64,000 nt of DNA, taken from Thalassolituus sp006212115. Lineage in GTDB: Bacteria; Pseudomonadota; Gammaproteobacteria; Pseudomonadales; Oceanobacteraceae. How positions within the stretch are numbered: the first letter of the stretch is position 1; every line of letters begins with the position of its first letter. The DNA lies in the NCBI RefSeq assembly GCF_040372045.1, contig NZ_BAABWH010000007.1; one strand, written 5' to 3'. Shown here one piece after another: positions 42,686-50,933 of this stretch. The notes beneath the pieces were generated by a model. That model ran no database searches, was not told the origin of the DNA, and saw only the letters and a program-made list of their open reading frames with translations. The position numbers were made by a program, and so were the translations under genes.

Positions 42686-44239
42686 TCAGTTCCGAATCAA
42701 ATGATCGAAGGCGCCCAAGGCTGCGGTGGCACCCGCACCCATTGAGATGATGATCTGCTTGTAAGGCACGTTCGTGCAATCTCCCGCTGCAAATATACCG
42801 GGAACGCTCGTTTGGCCGTGATCATCGATCACCACTTCACCACGCTCGGTCAAGGTGATGGTGTCTTTCAGGAACTCTGTATTTGGCACCAGACCAATCT
42901 GAACAAAGATACCCGCCAGGTCCACCACATGTGTCTCATCTGTAGCACGATCTTTGTATTTCAGACCGACTACACGCTGACCGTCACCCAGAACCTCGGT
43001 CGTCATTGCCTGTTTAATGATATTCACATTTGGCAGCGACTGCGCTTTCTTGACCAGTACGGCGTCGGCACGCAGAGTGTCTGAAAACTCCAGCACGGTC
43101 ACGTGTTCAACGATGCCGGCGAGGTCAATCGCGGCTTCAATACCTGAGTTACCACCACCGATAACAGCCACTTTCTTGCCTTTAAACAGAGGACCGTCGC
43201 AGTGTGGGCAGTACGCTACACCTTTGTTGCGGTATTCCTGTTCACCCGGCACATTCATTTCTCTCCAACGAGCACCTGTTGCCAGAATCACAGATTTACC
43301 GCTAACCACCGCGCCATTCGAGAGCTCGACCTCTGTCAGGCCGCTATCCGTTTTACGAACAGCAACTGCTTTTTGCGCCTTCATCAAATCGACATCGTAT
43401 TCTTTGACGTGTTCTTCGAGGTGCGCAACCAGCTTAGGGCCCTCGGTGTAAGGCACAGAGATGAAGTTCTCAATACCAACCGTATCGGATACCTGTCCAC
43501 CGAAGCGATCAGCCACGATACCCGTGCGAATCCCTTTACGTGCCGCATAGATCGCCGCAGACGCACCCGCAGGGCCACCACCGACAACAAGAACATCAAA
43601 AGGGTCTTTATCTTTCAATGCAGCAGCCGCTTTTTCGTCTGCGTCATCGTCGACCAGGTTAATAATATCAGCCAGAGTCTGCTTACCGTTCGCTAATGGC
43701 TCTCCATTCAGGTACAGCGCAGGCACGGCCATGATGTCTTTGGTCGTCACTTCTTCTTTAAACACACCGCCATCAATCATAGTTGCGGTAATGTTTGGGT
43801 TCAGCGCTGCCATAAGATTGATCGACTGAACAACGTCTGGACAGTTGTGACATGACAGAGACACATACACTTCAAAGTTCAGTGGCTTAGTCAAAGCCTT
43901 CGCCTGATCCTGCAGCGTCTGATCTTCTTTCGATGGATGACTACCCGCCTGCAACAGCGCCAGTACAAGAGAAGTAAACTCATGACCCAGCGGAATGCCA
44001 GCGAAGAACACACGCGGCTCATTCTCTTCTTTTGCAATCGCCATAACTGGCGCACGACCATTAATCTTGTCTTCGGTCGTGCTGACAGAAATCTTGTCAT
44101 TCAGCTCGGCTATTTCCCGCGCCAAAGCCTCAAGCTCATTCGACTTAGGCGAACCATCCACAGCGACCAGCAGTGAAATCGGGTTACGCAGATTCTCGAG
44201 GTATGCGCCCAGCTGTTGTTTCATGTTTGCATCAAGCAT
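42686..44239 (-). CDS. ahpF: alkyl hydroperoxide reductase subunit F
   Basis: FAD- and NADH-dependent disulfide reductase that recharges AhpC. In 517 residues: an N-terminal double thioredoxin-like domain with CxxC (SCHNCPDVVQ, about 128-135), the FAD motif VVGGGPAGASAAIYAARKG, the catalytic pair YCPHCDGP, VIGGGNSGIEAAIDLAG for NADH, and GDCTNVPYKQIIISMGAGATAAL at the end. Full length for the family. Its gene is separated from ahpC by a ParDE module, a terminator and a palindrome, and it has its own promoter with OxyR-like elements. Confidence 0.97.
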   Translation of the reverse strand: MLDANMKQQLGAYLENLRNPISLLVAVDGSPKSNELEALAREIAELNDKISVSTTEDKINGRAPVMAIAKEENEPRVFFAGIPLGHEFTSLVLALLQAGSHPSKEDQTLQDQAKALTKPLNFEVYVSLSCHNCPDVVQSINLMAALNPNITATMIDGGVFKEEVTTKDIMAVPALYLNGEPLANGKQTLADIINLVDDDADEKAAAALKDKDPFDVLVVGGGPAGASAAIYAARKGIRTGIVADRFGGQVSDTVGIENFISVPYTEGPKLVAHLEEHVKEYDVDLMKAQKAVAVRKTDSGLTEVELSNGAVVSGKSVILATGARWREMNVPGEQEYRNKGVAYCPHCDGPLFKGKKVAVIGGGNSGIEAAIDLAGIVEHVTVLEFSDTLRADAVLVKKAQSLPNVNIIKQAMTTEVLGDGQRVVGLKYKDRATDETHVVDLAGIFVQIGLVPNTEFLKDTITLTERGEVVIDDHGQTSVPGIFAAGDCTNVPYKQIIISMGAGATAALGAFDHLIRN

Positions 44240-44316
44240 GATGGTTTCCTTAATGTTGATTCGGCTTCTGGCTGAAATAGGGATGGTGCCAGAAGCGCCT
44301 TAATTCAAAGTACAGG

Positions 44317-44322
44317 ATTATA
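44317..44322 (-). promoter_or_regulatory. probable -10 element of ahpF
   Basis: A perfect TATAAT on the minus strand, 78 bp before the ahpF start codon. No -35 consensus is seen 17 bp upstream, consistent with an activator-dependent promoter. Confidence 0.5.
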
Positions 44323-44370
44323 GTAGCGAGGCGGGTTAGATTATTAAAATCAATCTTTTCTAAGAAGGTG

Positions 44371-44409
44371 ATAGGCATTAGCTAACGATCTATCATAGGA
44401 ATCATCTAT
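44371..44409 (-). promoter_or_regulatory. OxyR-like dyads upstream of ahpF
   Basis: Two ATAG-N7-CTAT-type elements lie side by side: ATAGGCATTAGCTAA (8 of 10 consensus bases) and ATAGGAATCATCTAT (9 of 10), 49 bp upstream of the -10. They are separated by 9 rather than the canonical 7 bases, so the match to OxyR tetramer spacing is imperfect. Confidence 0.4.
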
Positions 44410-44498
44410 CTCCCACGCATGGCGAATAAACGCTGAAACTGGGAAATAACCGACCATTCATAGCGACCACAGGCCATAGAGAGCGTGAGGCTATCACT

Positions 44499-44792
44499 TC
44501 AACCTATCTCTGCACTGACGTCCATCTCACGGTGCAGGACTCTCACAACAAAGATGCCTGTCGCATCCAGCTCATAATAGATGACATGACTCCCGCACGG
44601 ATACTTCCGTAAATCCGCAGCAATATAATCGCAGTGACTCCCGAGCGAAGGGTTGTTTGCCAAGAAGTGAAATGTCTCATCAATGCGACGGAGGTAATCT
44701 CGCCGTTGCTGACCACCCCAGGTTCGCTCCGTGCAAGCTGCGACCCCTCTTAGATCATTCATAGCTGCATTTGAAACTCTGAATCCGTTCAT
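44499..44792 (-). CDS. ParE-family toxin
   Basis: 97 residues with the ParE pattern: FRVSNAAMNDLRGVAACTERTWG, RIDETFHFLANNPSLGSHCDYIAADLRKYPCGSHVIYYEL, and VVRVLHREMDVS. ParE toxins usually poison DNA gyrase. It begins 17 bp after the ParD antitoxin stop, antitoxin first, completing a type II module that sits between ahpC and ahpF. Confidence 0.92.
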   Translation of the reverse strand: MNGFRVSNAAMNDLRGVAACTERTWGGQQRRDYLRRIDETFHFLANNPSLGSHCDYIAADLRKYPCGSHVIYYELDATGIFVVRVLHREMDVSAEIG

Positions 44793-44809
44793 TGATAAGC
44801 TTTCCCTGC

Positions 44810-45040
44810 CTAGTTATCGAATTCCTGCATCAAAGCACCGTAGCTGTATTTCGCAATACCGCTCTCCTTGCCTTCTGCAATCAACTTTCTCAATGTTGCC
44901 AGCTTATGCTCATCATCCTCAAGCTTCCGTAAGCCCGCCCGAATGACCTCACTGACCGAGCCATAACGCCCGCTCTGTACCTGCTCTGCAACAAAGTTGT
45001 CGAAATGATCGCCTAACGTGATACTCGTATTCTTCGCCAT
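44810..45040 (-). CDS. ParD-family antitoxin
   Basis: 76 residues, ribbon-helix-helix type: MAKNTSITLGDHFDNFVAEQVQSGRYGSVSEVIRAGLRKLE, followed by the charged ParE-binding tail. ATG 45040 is used because TGAGG lies 6 bases upstream; an in-frame start 42 bases further up adds a non-homologous leader. Autorepression through the dyad at 45053-45069 is expected. Confidence 0.93.
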   Translation of the reverse strand: MAKNTSITLGDHFDNFVAEQVQSGRYGSVSEVIRAGLRKLEDDEHKLATLRKLIAEGKESGIAKYSYGALMQEFDN

Positions 45041-45052
45041 GACACACCTCAA

Positions 45053-45069
45053 ATACCAAATATAGGTAT
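45053..45069. promoter_or_regulatory. ParD operator candidate
   Basis: The dyad ATACC-AAATATA-GGTAT sits 13 bp upstream of the antitoxin start; a further GGTAT...GGTACC repeat continues to about 45080. Position and symmetry suggest autoregulation. Confidence 0.5.
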
Positions 45070-45110
45070 ATGTTGGTACCACAACCCAGATATGTCAAAA
45101 GCCAAAAAAG

Positions 45111-45137
45111 AAAAACCCCAGCCGAGGCTGAGGTTTT
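45111..45137 (-). terminator. intrinsic terminator downstream of ahpC
   Basis: The near-perfect stem AAAACCCCAGCC/GGCTGAGGTTTT (one mismatch, 2-nt spacer) is followed on the minus strand by a T-rich tract. It ends the ahpC transcript after the 120-nt palindrome. Confidence 0.8.
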
Positions 45138-45147
45138 ATCACGCATG

Positions 45148-45267
45148 TGAGCGTTAGCGAGGCAGGCTGCGCAAGGCAAAAGCCAGTCGAGGAAGCGGAG
45201 TTTAGTTAGCCTAAATGAGCATTCCGAAACTGGCTTTTAACGCCGCGCAGTCAACGCAGCTAGCTCA
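45148..45267. repeat. 120-nt imperfect palindrome in the ahpC 3' region
   Basis: Six matching blocks are nested in order from outside in: TGAGC..TAGC with GCTAGCTCA, CTGCGC with GCGCAG, GGC with GCC, AAAAGCCAGT with ACTGGCTTTT (10 bp perfect), a GU-rich arm CGAGGAAGC with GCATTCCG, and TTTAG with CTAAA around a TTAGC loop. The whole element lies 10 bp after the ahpC stop and before its terminator. It has no open frame. This looks like a dispersed structured repeat (MITE or REP-like) or a 3' UTR RNA. I believe similar AGCGGAGTTTA...TAAATGAGCATT cores recur in other gammaproteobacteria but could not check this here. Confidence 0.75.
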
Positions 45268-45277
45268 GAAGCCAGAT

Positions 45278-45835
45278 TTAGATTTTGCCAACCAAATCCA
45301 GTGAAGGAGCCAGAGTCTCGTCACCTTCTTTCCACTTAGCAGGGCAAACCTGACCTGGGTTGTTGCGAACGTACTGAGCTGCTTTCACTTTACGCATCAG
45401 GTCGTCTGCATCACGGCCAATGCCTTCTGCAGTGATTTCCATTGCCTGGATAACACCATCTGGATCGATCAGGAAGGTAGCGCGGTCTGCCAGACCTTGG
45501 CCTGGACGCATTACACCGAAGTTGTTGGTGATAGTGCCGTTCTGGTCACCCAGCATGTAGTACTTGATCTTACCGATAGTTTCGGAAGCATCGTGCCATG
45601 CTTTGTGTACGAAGTGAGTATCTGTAGATACAGAGTACACTTCTACGCCCAGCTTCTGCAGTTCTTCGTATTTGTCAGCCACGTCACCCAGTTCAGTTGG
45701 GCAAACGAACGTGAAGTCAGCTGGGTAGAAGAAGAAGATCGCCCACTTACCTTTTACGTCTGCGTCGGTTACGTCAACGAACTCGCCGTCTTTGAATGCG
45801 GTTGCGCTAAACGGCTTGATTTCTGTATCAATCAT
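45278..45835 (-). CDS. ahpC: alkyl hydroperoxide reductase subunit C (2-Cys peroxiredoxin)
   Basis: Reduces hydrogen peroxide and organic peroxides; recharged by AhpF. 185 residues: peroxidatic Cys in FYPADFTFVCPTELGD, VSVYSVSTDTHFVHKAWHD (as VEVYSVSTDTHFVHKAW), and resolving Cys near the C-terminus in GQVCPAKWKEGDETL. GGAGAG is 6 bases before the ATG. The 5' region has a hairpin and an OxyR-like box, suggesting peroxide induction. Strong codon bias fits an abundant protein. Confidence 0.98.
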   Translation of the reverse strand: MIDTEIKPFSATAFKDGEFVDVTDADVKGKWAIFFFYPADFTFVCPTELGDVADKYEELQKLGVEVYSVSTDTHFVHKAWHDASETIGKIKYYMLGDQNGTITNNFGVMRPGQGLADRATFLIDPDGVIQAMEITAEGIGRDADDLMRKVKAAQYVRNNPGQVCPAKWKEGDETLAPSLDLVGKI

Positions 45836-45865
45836 GATGTCTCTCCATTAGGTTTTTGATTCAAC

Positions 45866-45891
45866 GGGGACATACTACGAGTATGCTCCCC
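45866..45891 (-). other. hairpin in the ahpC leader
   Basis: GGGGA-CATACT pairs with AGTATG-c-TCCCC around a 3-nt loop (11 pairs, one bulge), 31-56 bp before the ahpC start codon. It lies in or near the 5' UTR and could stabilise the message or bind a regulator. Confidence 0.5.
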
Positions 45892-45922
45892 ATGCGTTAA
45901 ATTGATCTTTTCAACTCACCTG

Positions 45923-45959
45923 ATAGGTATTCGCTATCGTTGAAATACCATCAGACTCT
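45923..45959 (-). promoter_or_regulatory. OxyR-like box upstream of ahpC
   Basis: ATAGGTATTCGCTAT at 45923-45937 matches 9 of 10 conserved bases of one OxyR element; a second element at the canonical 7-bp spacing (45945-45959) is much weaker. It is 88-124 bp upstream of the ahpC start. Peroxide control of ahpC by OxyR is well known; binding here is inferred. Confidence 0.45.
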
Positions 45960-45999
45960 TGCTGTTTTCGAGCCGCACAACAAGGCTGCCAGCGCCAGA

Positions 46000-47124
46000 T
46001 TACCCTTGTGTGACGCTTTGTCCAGAAACACCCGGCCCACCAAGGCTCCCACCCGAGAGTTCTGCGGGCATACTTTCCAGATGCAGTGTTCGTGTCGGGA
46101 AGGCGCAGTCCGCACCCCGGTCGTGAATGATATCCATCACCTTGAGCAATACGTCTTGCTTCACCTCGTGATATTGCACCCAGTTCGTTGTTTTAGTGAA
46201 GGTGTAGATAAAGAAATCCAGACTGGATGCACCAAACGCATTGAAGTTCACTATGATCGTCTGTTCCTGATCGATCTCTTCATGCTGACGCAACATCTCG
46301 CGTATCTCTTCCATGATGCCGCGTACGGTGTGAGCATCCTGATAACGAACACCAATGGTCTCGTAGATACGACGATTCAGCATACGTGAGGGGTTCTCAA
46401 CAGAGATACTGGTGAATACAGAATTGGGCACGTACAGCGGACGCTTATCAAATGTACGAATACGGGTGACCCGGAAGCCAATACTCTCGACTGTGCCTTC
46501 AATAGAGCGATCTGGCGAGCGAATCCAATCACCGACTTTAAATGGCTTATCCAGATAGATGATGAGCGAGCCAAAAAAGTTGGCCAGAAGATCTTTCGCT
46601 GCCAGACCAACAATCAGACCACCCATGCCGCCAAAGGCGAGAATCCCGGAGATTGAAATCCCCAGCAGCTGAAATACCGGCAGAATAATCAGAATAGTTA
46701 CGGCTAGTTTGGCAAGCTTACCGACCAGCTGCACGGTCGTCGGGTCCATCCCGCCCTCGAGTTGCTTCTCCTCGACACGGTTGATTAAACGCCACATCGC
46801 CCATGCGGCGAGAATAATCAGGGATAACTGCCGAACGATGGAAATACTGGTCTGGACTTCTTTATCGTAATACGCGGCGGTAATATCCGCCGCCCAGGTA
46901 AGCCCCACCGCCACGATCATCCAATTAACCGGAACCGCTATGGCGTTAATGACGACGTCATCCCAATGGTTTTCGGTACTGGCAACGAGACGCACCAGAC
47001 GCTTGCGTAACATGCGCCAAAACAACCCGGCGATCAGTGTCAGCGTCAATGCAATACCGACGTTCCAGAACCACTCGTAATCCTGGCCGACGAGTTCCGT
47101 CCACCAGCTCATGTAAATGTCCAT
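46000..47124 (-). CDS. MscS-family mechanosensitive channel
   Basis: 374 residues. Four membrane segments (FWNVGIALTLTLIAGLFW, AVPVNWMIVAVGLTWAA, LSLIILAAWAMWRLI, AVTILIILPVFQLLGI) precede the pore helix GILAFGGMGGLIVGLAAKDLLANFFGSL and the MscS beta domain (LDKPFKVGDWIRSPDRSIEGTVESIGFRVTRIRTFDKRPLYVPNS). This is the short, MscS-like type that releases solutes under hypo-osmotic stress. ATG 47124 is chosen; a longer frame (47220) overlaps rlmB and has no support. Confidence 0.93.
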   Translation of the reverse strand: MDIYMSWWTELVGQDYEWFWNVGIALTLTLIAGLFWRMLRKRLVRLVASTENHWDDVVINAIAVPVNWMIVAVGLTWAADITAAYYDKEVQTSISIVRQLSLIILAAWAMWRLINRVEEKQLEGGMDPTTVQLVGKLAKLAVTILIILPVFQLLGISISGILAFGGMGGLIVGLAAKDLLANFFGSLIIYLDKPFKVGDWIRSPDRSIEGTVESIGFRVTRIRTFDKRPLYVPNSVFTSISVENPSRMLNRRIYETIGVRYQDAHTVRGIMEEIREMLRQHEEIDQEQTIIVNFNAFGASSLDFFIYTFTKTTNWVQYHEVKQDVLLKVMDIIHDRGADCAFPTRTLHLESMPAELSGGSLGGPGVSGQSVTQG

Positions 47125-47164
47125 GTCATTTGTCCCTGACTGATTCACTTGCTTGGGCCGTATT

Positions 47165-47899
47165 TTATCCGCGTTGACGCACAGCTTCGAACAAGCATAC
47201 GCCAGTCGCGACTGATACATTCAATGAACTGACCTCACCGGCCATGGGGATGTTGACGAGATGATCGCAGTGCTCGCGGGTCAGACGACGCATGCCCGAG
47301 CCCTCTGCGCCCATCACCAGAGCAAGAGGACCTTTGCAGTCCTGCTGATAGATAGTAGTGGTCGCTTCACCGGCGGTGCCGATAATCCAGATTCCGCGTT
47401 CCTGCAGATCCTTCATAGTTCGCGCCAGATTCGTCACCTGAATATAAGGCACGGCTTCTGCCGCGCCACAGGCCACTTTGGCGGCGACGGCGGTCAGGGG
47501 AGCGGACTTGTCTTTTGGTGCAATCACGAGGTGTACGCCAGCCGCATCGGCAGTACGCAGCACCGCGCCGAGATTGTGGGGGTCTGTCACACCATCCAAA
47601 ATCAACACAAAAGGATCGCCGTCGATATTATCGAGGATTTCGGGCAAGTGCTTCTCGGACTTGCCCTGCACTGGCTTGCGCAGGGCGACAATGCCCTGAT
47701 GGTTGCCTTCAGCCTTTTGATTCAATAATCCCTTGTCCGCTTCCATCACCGACAAGCCTTCAGCTTCCGCAAGATCCAGAATTTTCTGCATCTTCGCATC
47801 CACCCGACCTTTCTGGACCCAGACTTCCACCACCTGATCCGGTGATCGCTGCAGCAGTGTTGTAACGGCATGGATGCCGTAGACAGATTCGAGCTTCAT
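47165..47899 (-). CDS. rlmB: 23S rRNA (guanosine(2251)-2'-O)-methyltransferase
   Basis: SPOUT methyltransferase for Gm2251. 244 residues: N-terminal substrate-binding domain (YGIHAVTTLLQRSPDQVVEVWVQKGR), then SpoU motifs LDGVTDPHNLGAVLRTADAAGV, LALVMGAEGSGMRRLTRE and IPMAGEVSSLNVSVATGVCLFEA. Its ATG begins at the base immediately after the rnr stop, so the two are coupled, as in E. coli. Confidence 0.97.
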   Translation of the reverse strand: MKLESVYGIHAVTTLLQRSPDQVVEVWVQKGRVDAKMQKILDLAEAEGLSVMEADKGLLNQKAEGNHQGIVALRKPVQGKSEKHLPEILDNIDGDPFVLILDGVTDPHNLGAVLRTADAAGVHLVIAPKDKSAPLTAVAAKVACGAAEAVPYIQVTNLARTMKDLQERGIWIIGTAGEATTTIYQQDCKGPLALVMGAEGSGMRRLTREHCDHLVNIPMAGEVSSLNVSVATGVCLFEAVRQRG

Positions 47900-50500
47900 T
47901 TATTTTTTCTTACGTGGATTCTTTTTCGTATTGGATTTAGTGGAGCTCTTAGCTGAGCTGCCTCTAGCCGAACTGCCCTTAGCCGACGCCCCTGCGCTTT
48001 TCTTTGCATTCAGTTTCTGGCGTTTACTTGGTTTCTTTTTCGACGTTTTTTTACTGTCCGCCTTGGCCGTTTTCGCAGTAGAAGACTTACCGGCTCCTGT
48101 TTTTTTCTTTCCTGGGTTCAGTAATTCTTCTTTCGTCATGCCTTTTTTGTCGCCTGCCGCACGTTTTCGTGGCAAGCGAGCAGGCTTAGGCATATCCAGT
48201 GATTGCGAACGTGCTCCACTCTGCCCGGCATTCATCGGTGCAGTCGTTAATTCGAAATCCACCTTACGGTCATCGAGATCCACACCAACTACTTTCACCC
48301 AGATATTGTCACCCAGACGGAAGCTACGGCGAGTCCGCTCGCCAATCAACCTATGCTTAGTTGCGTCAAACTGATAGTAATCATTCTGTAGGGTGCTGAC
48401 GTGAACCAATCCCTCAACATAGACGTTCTTGAGTTCAACGAATAAACCAAAACCAGTGACCGCCGAAATCACACCTTCGAAATCCTCACCCACTTTATCC
48501 CGAATGTACTCACACTTGAGGAAATCGGTCACGTCGCGGGTTGCATCATCAGCACGACGTTCCGCCATGGAGCAATGTTCACCCATATTCACCATCGCCT
48601 GGAGGTCATACGGGTAAATCGTACGCTGAGCCATGTTCTTCGTGCCTTCAGCGCGAAGTACGTGCTTACACTCGCGATCACTGCGAATCACACTGCGGAT
48701 ACCTCGGTGTACCAACAAGTCAGGATAACGGCGAATAGGCGACGTAAAGTGCGTGTAGGCTTTATAGGCCAGACCAAAATGGCCTTCATTTTCTGGCTCG
48801 TATTTCGCCTGACTTAATGAACGTAATAGTACGGTCTGAATCAGATGTGAATCCGGGCGTTTTTCAATCTGGCTAAGCAGGGTCTGATAATCTTTCGGAG
48901 AGGGCTCTTTGCCATTTGGCATAGTCAGGCCCATCTCCCCCAGAAACGCACCCAGGTTTTCTAGCTTTTCCGCACTTGGGCCTTTGTGCACCCGATACAG
49001 CGCTGGAATGTCGTAACGCGTGAAGAAGTCCGCTGCACAAACGTTGGCAGCCAGCATGCATTCTTCAATCAACATATGTGCGTGGTTACGCTCGGTTGGC
49101 ACGATTTCCTGAATTTTACGCTCGGCATCAAACACGATGCGTGTTTCAACCGAATCAAAGTCCATCGCACCACGGTTTTCGCGTTGTTCACGTAAAATAT
49201 GGAACAGGCGATACAGCTCATCGACGTGAGGGACGACGTCTGCGTAATGTTCACGCCACTGCGCCTGTACTTCCTGATCCGCATCCGGATTAATCATGTC
49301 CCAGACTTTGTTGTACGTCAGGCGCGCATGCGAATGGATAATCCCTTCCATAAACTTGTAGCCAGATATACGCCCGGCCTTGGATACCGTCATCTCGCAC
49401 ACCATGGTCAGGCGGTCGACATGAGGGTTCAATGAGCATAAGCCATTCGACAGTTTCTCTGGCAACATCGGCACAACGAAGCCGGGGAAATACACTGACG
49501 TGGCCCGCTGGTGCGCTTCGTTATCCAGCGGTGCTTTGACTTTCACATAGTGAGATACATCGGCAATCGCGACCCACAAACGCCAGCCGCCGGTGTTCTT
49601 ATTGCGCTCGCAATACACGGCATCATCAAAGTCGCGCGCGTCTTCGCCATCAATAGTGACAAACGGCAGGTGACGTAAATCGATACGGTTTTTCTTATCT
49701 GCGGCTTTTACCTGATCCGGGATTTTCTTCGTCTCAGCCTCAACCTCTTCCGGCCATTCGTGCGGAATACTGTGACTGCGGATCGCAACATCGATTTCCA
49801 TTCCGGGTGCCAGATGCTCACCCAGCACTTCGATCACCTCACCCACTGGCAGACCTTTCTGCGATGGCTGGCGGGTAATGGTAGCCACCACAAACTGACC
49901 ATGCTCTGCCCCATTGCGGCCCTCTGCCGGAATCAGGACTTCCATGGGGATGCGCTTATTATCAGGTTGAAGAATGCCTACGCCTGATTCTTCAAAATAT
50001 CGCCCGACTATCTGCTGAGTGTTGCGTTGTAGGACCTCAACGATCTTACCTTCCGGCCGGCCACGACGATCCAGCCCCAGTATCTGCACTGCCACCTTGT
50101 CGCCGTGAAAGACCTTACGCATCTGACGGTTCGACAGGTAAATGTCATCGCCGCTGTCACGCAGCACAAATCCAAAGCCATCGCGGTGCCCCATAACGAC
50201 ACCCTGCTCCAGGTCGACCTTTTTCATCGGCATAAACTGATTACGGCGATTGCTCAAGAGCTGGCCATCACGGCACATAGCAATCAGGCGACGACGTACC
50301 GCTTCGACCCGCTCTTCGTCCGTCTCCCCCAGTACGGCACAGACTTCTGGGTGTGTCAGCGGACTGGGTGCGTCTTCGAGCACCATTAAGAGGGCATCAC
50401 GACTGGCAACCGGATTGTCGTATTTTTCAGCCTCAGCAGCTGCATTCGGATCTTTGAAGGTGCCGCCTTTCTTGGCCGCAGGCTTTCTGGTATCGCTCAA
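47900..50500 (-). CDS. rnr: ribonuclease R
   Basis: Processive 3'-5' exoribonuclease that degrades structured RNA. In 866 residues: N-terminal helix-turn-helix (LTHPEVCAVLGETDEERVEAVRRRL), cold-shock domains (VVMGHRDGFGFVLRD), the RNB catalytic domain with VTIDGEDARDFDDAVY, an S1 domain (DFEGVISAVTGFGLFVEL) and a Lys/Ser-rich tail of about 90 residues. The start codon is TTG at 50500, with AGGAG 7 bases upstream. It is the first gene of rnr-rlmB. Confidence 0.97.
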   Translation of the reverse strand: MSDTRKPAAKKGGTFKDPNAAAEAEKYDNPVASRDALLMVLEDAPSPLTHPEVCAVLGETDEERVEAVRRRLIAMCRDGQLLSNRRNQFMPMKKVDLEQGVVMGHRDGFGFVLRDSGDDIYLSNRQMRKVFHGDKVAVQILGLDRRGRPEGKIVEVLQRNTQQIVGRYFEESGVGILQPDNKRIPMEVLIPAEGRNGAEHGQFVVATITRQPSQKGLPVGEVIEVLGEHLAPGMEIDVAIRSHSIPHEWPEEVEAETKKIPDQVKAADKKNRIDLRHLPFVTIDGEDARDFDDAVYCERNKNTGGWRLWVAIADVSHYVKVKAPLDNEAHQRATSVYFPGFVVPMLPEKLSNGLCSLNPHVDRLTMVCEMTVSKAGRISGYKFMEGIIHSHARLTYNKVWDMINPDADQEVQAQWREHYADVVPHVDELYRLFHILREQRENRGAMDFDSVETRIVFDAERKIQEIVPTERNHAHMLIEECMLAANVCAADFFTRYDIPALYRVHKGPSAEKLENLGAFLGEMGLTMPNGKEPSPKDYQTLLSQIEKRPDSHLIQTVLLRSLSQAKYEPENEGHFGLAYKAYTHFTSPIRRYPDLLVHRGIRSVIRSDRECKHVLRAEGTKNMAQRTIYPYDLQAMVNMGEHCSMAERRADDATRDVTDFLKCEYIRDKVGEDFEGVISAVTGFGLFVELKNVYVEGLVHVSTLQNDYYQFDATKHRLIGERTRRSFRLGDNIWVKVVGVDLDDRKVDFELTTAPMNAGQSGARSQSLDMPKPARLPRKRAAGDKKGMTKEELLNPGKKKTGAGKSSTAKTAKADSKKTSKKKPSKRQKLNAKKSAGASAKGSSARGSSAKSSTKSNTKKNPRKKK

Positions 50501-50553
50501 GCGATCACTCCTGAAAGGAAAATTTTTAACCAGTATACAGTACTGACGCGGAG

Positions 50554-50925
50554 TTACAGCGATTTGAAGGCAATGGCCGATGATTCACGGCTCTTACCTG
50601 ATTGTTCGAGGCGTTGCAGGTATTCCTGCCAGAGGGTGGTTTGGTTCAGGCAAAGGTGATGCAAGTAGCTCCAGTTATAAATGCCCGTGTCGTGACCATC
50701 GTCAAACGTGAGTTTGAGCGCATAGTTGCCAACAGGCTCGAGATTAAGGAGCTTTACGTCGCGCTTACCGCACTGGAGTACTTCGTTTCCCGCGCCGTGC
50801 CCCCGGACTTCCGCCGAGGGCGACATGACCCGCAACAACTCAAAGCTTAACTCGTACTCCACTGCATCGTAGGTTAACACGACACAGCGGCTACTTTTTC
50901 TGACTTTGATCGCTTCGGGAATCAT
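50554..50925 (-). CDS. DUF971 (GBBH-like N-terminal domain) protein
   Basis: 123 residues: AIKVRKSSRCVVLTYDAVEYELSFELLRVMSPSAEV, then LEPVGNYALKLTFDDGHDTGIYNWSYLHHL, the DUF971 pattern also found at the N-terminus of gamma-butyrobetaine hydroxylases. Conserved Cys near the middle (LQCGKRDV) may bind metal. It follows hslU after 8 bp, a common position in pseudomonads and relatives, so it probably belongs to the hslVU operon. Function unknown. Confidence 0.9.
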   Translation of the reverse strand: MIPEAIKVRKSSRCVVLTYDAVEYELSFELLRVMSPSAEVRGHGAGNEVLQCGKRDVKLLNLEPVGNYALKLTFDDGHDTGIYNWSYLHHLCLNQTTLWQEYLQRLEQSGKSRESSAIAFKSL

Positions 50926-50933
50926 AACCGGGC

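Noticed and set aside
45148..45267. The long palindrome as an integron attC site
   Set aside because: The outer ends do not carry RYYYAAC and GTTRRRY core sites in the right order on either strand, and no integrase or gene cassette is nearby.
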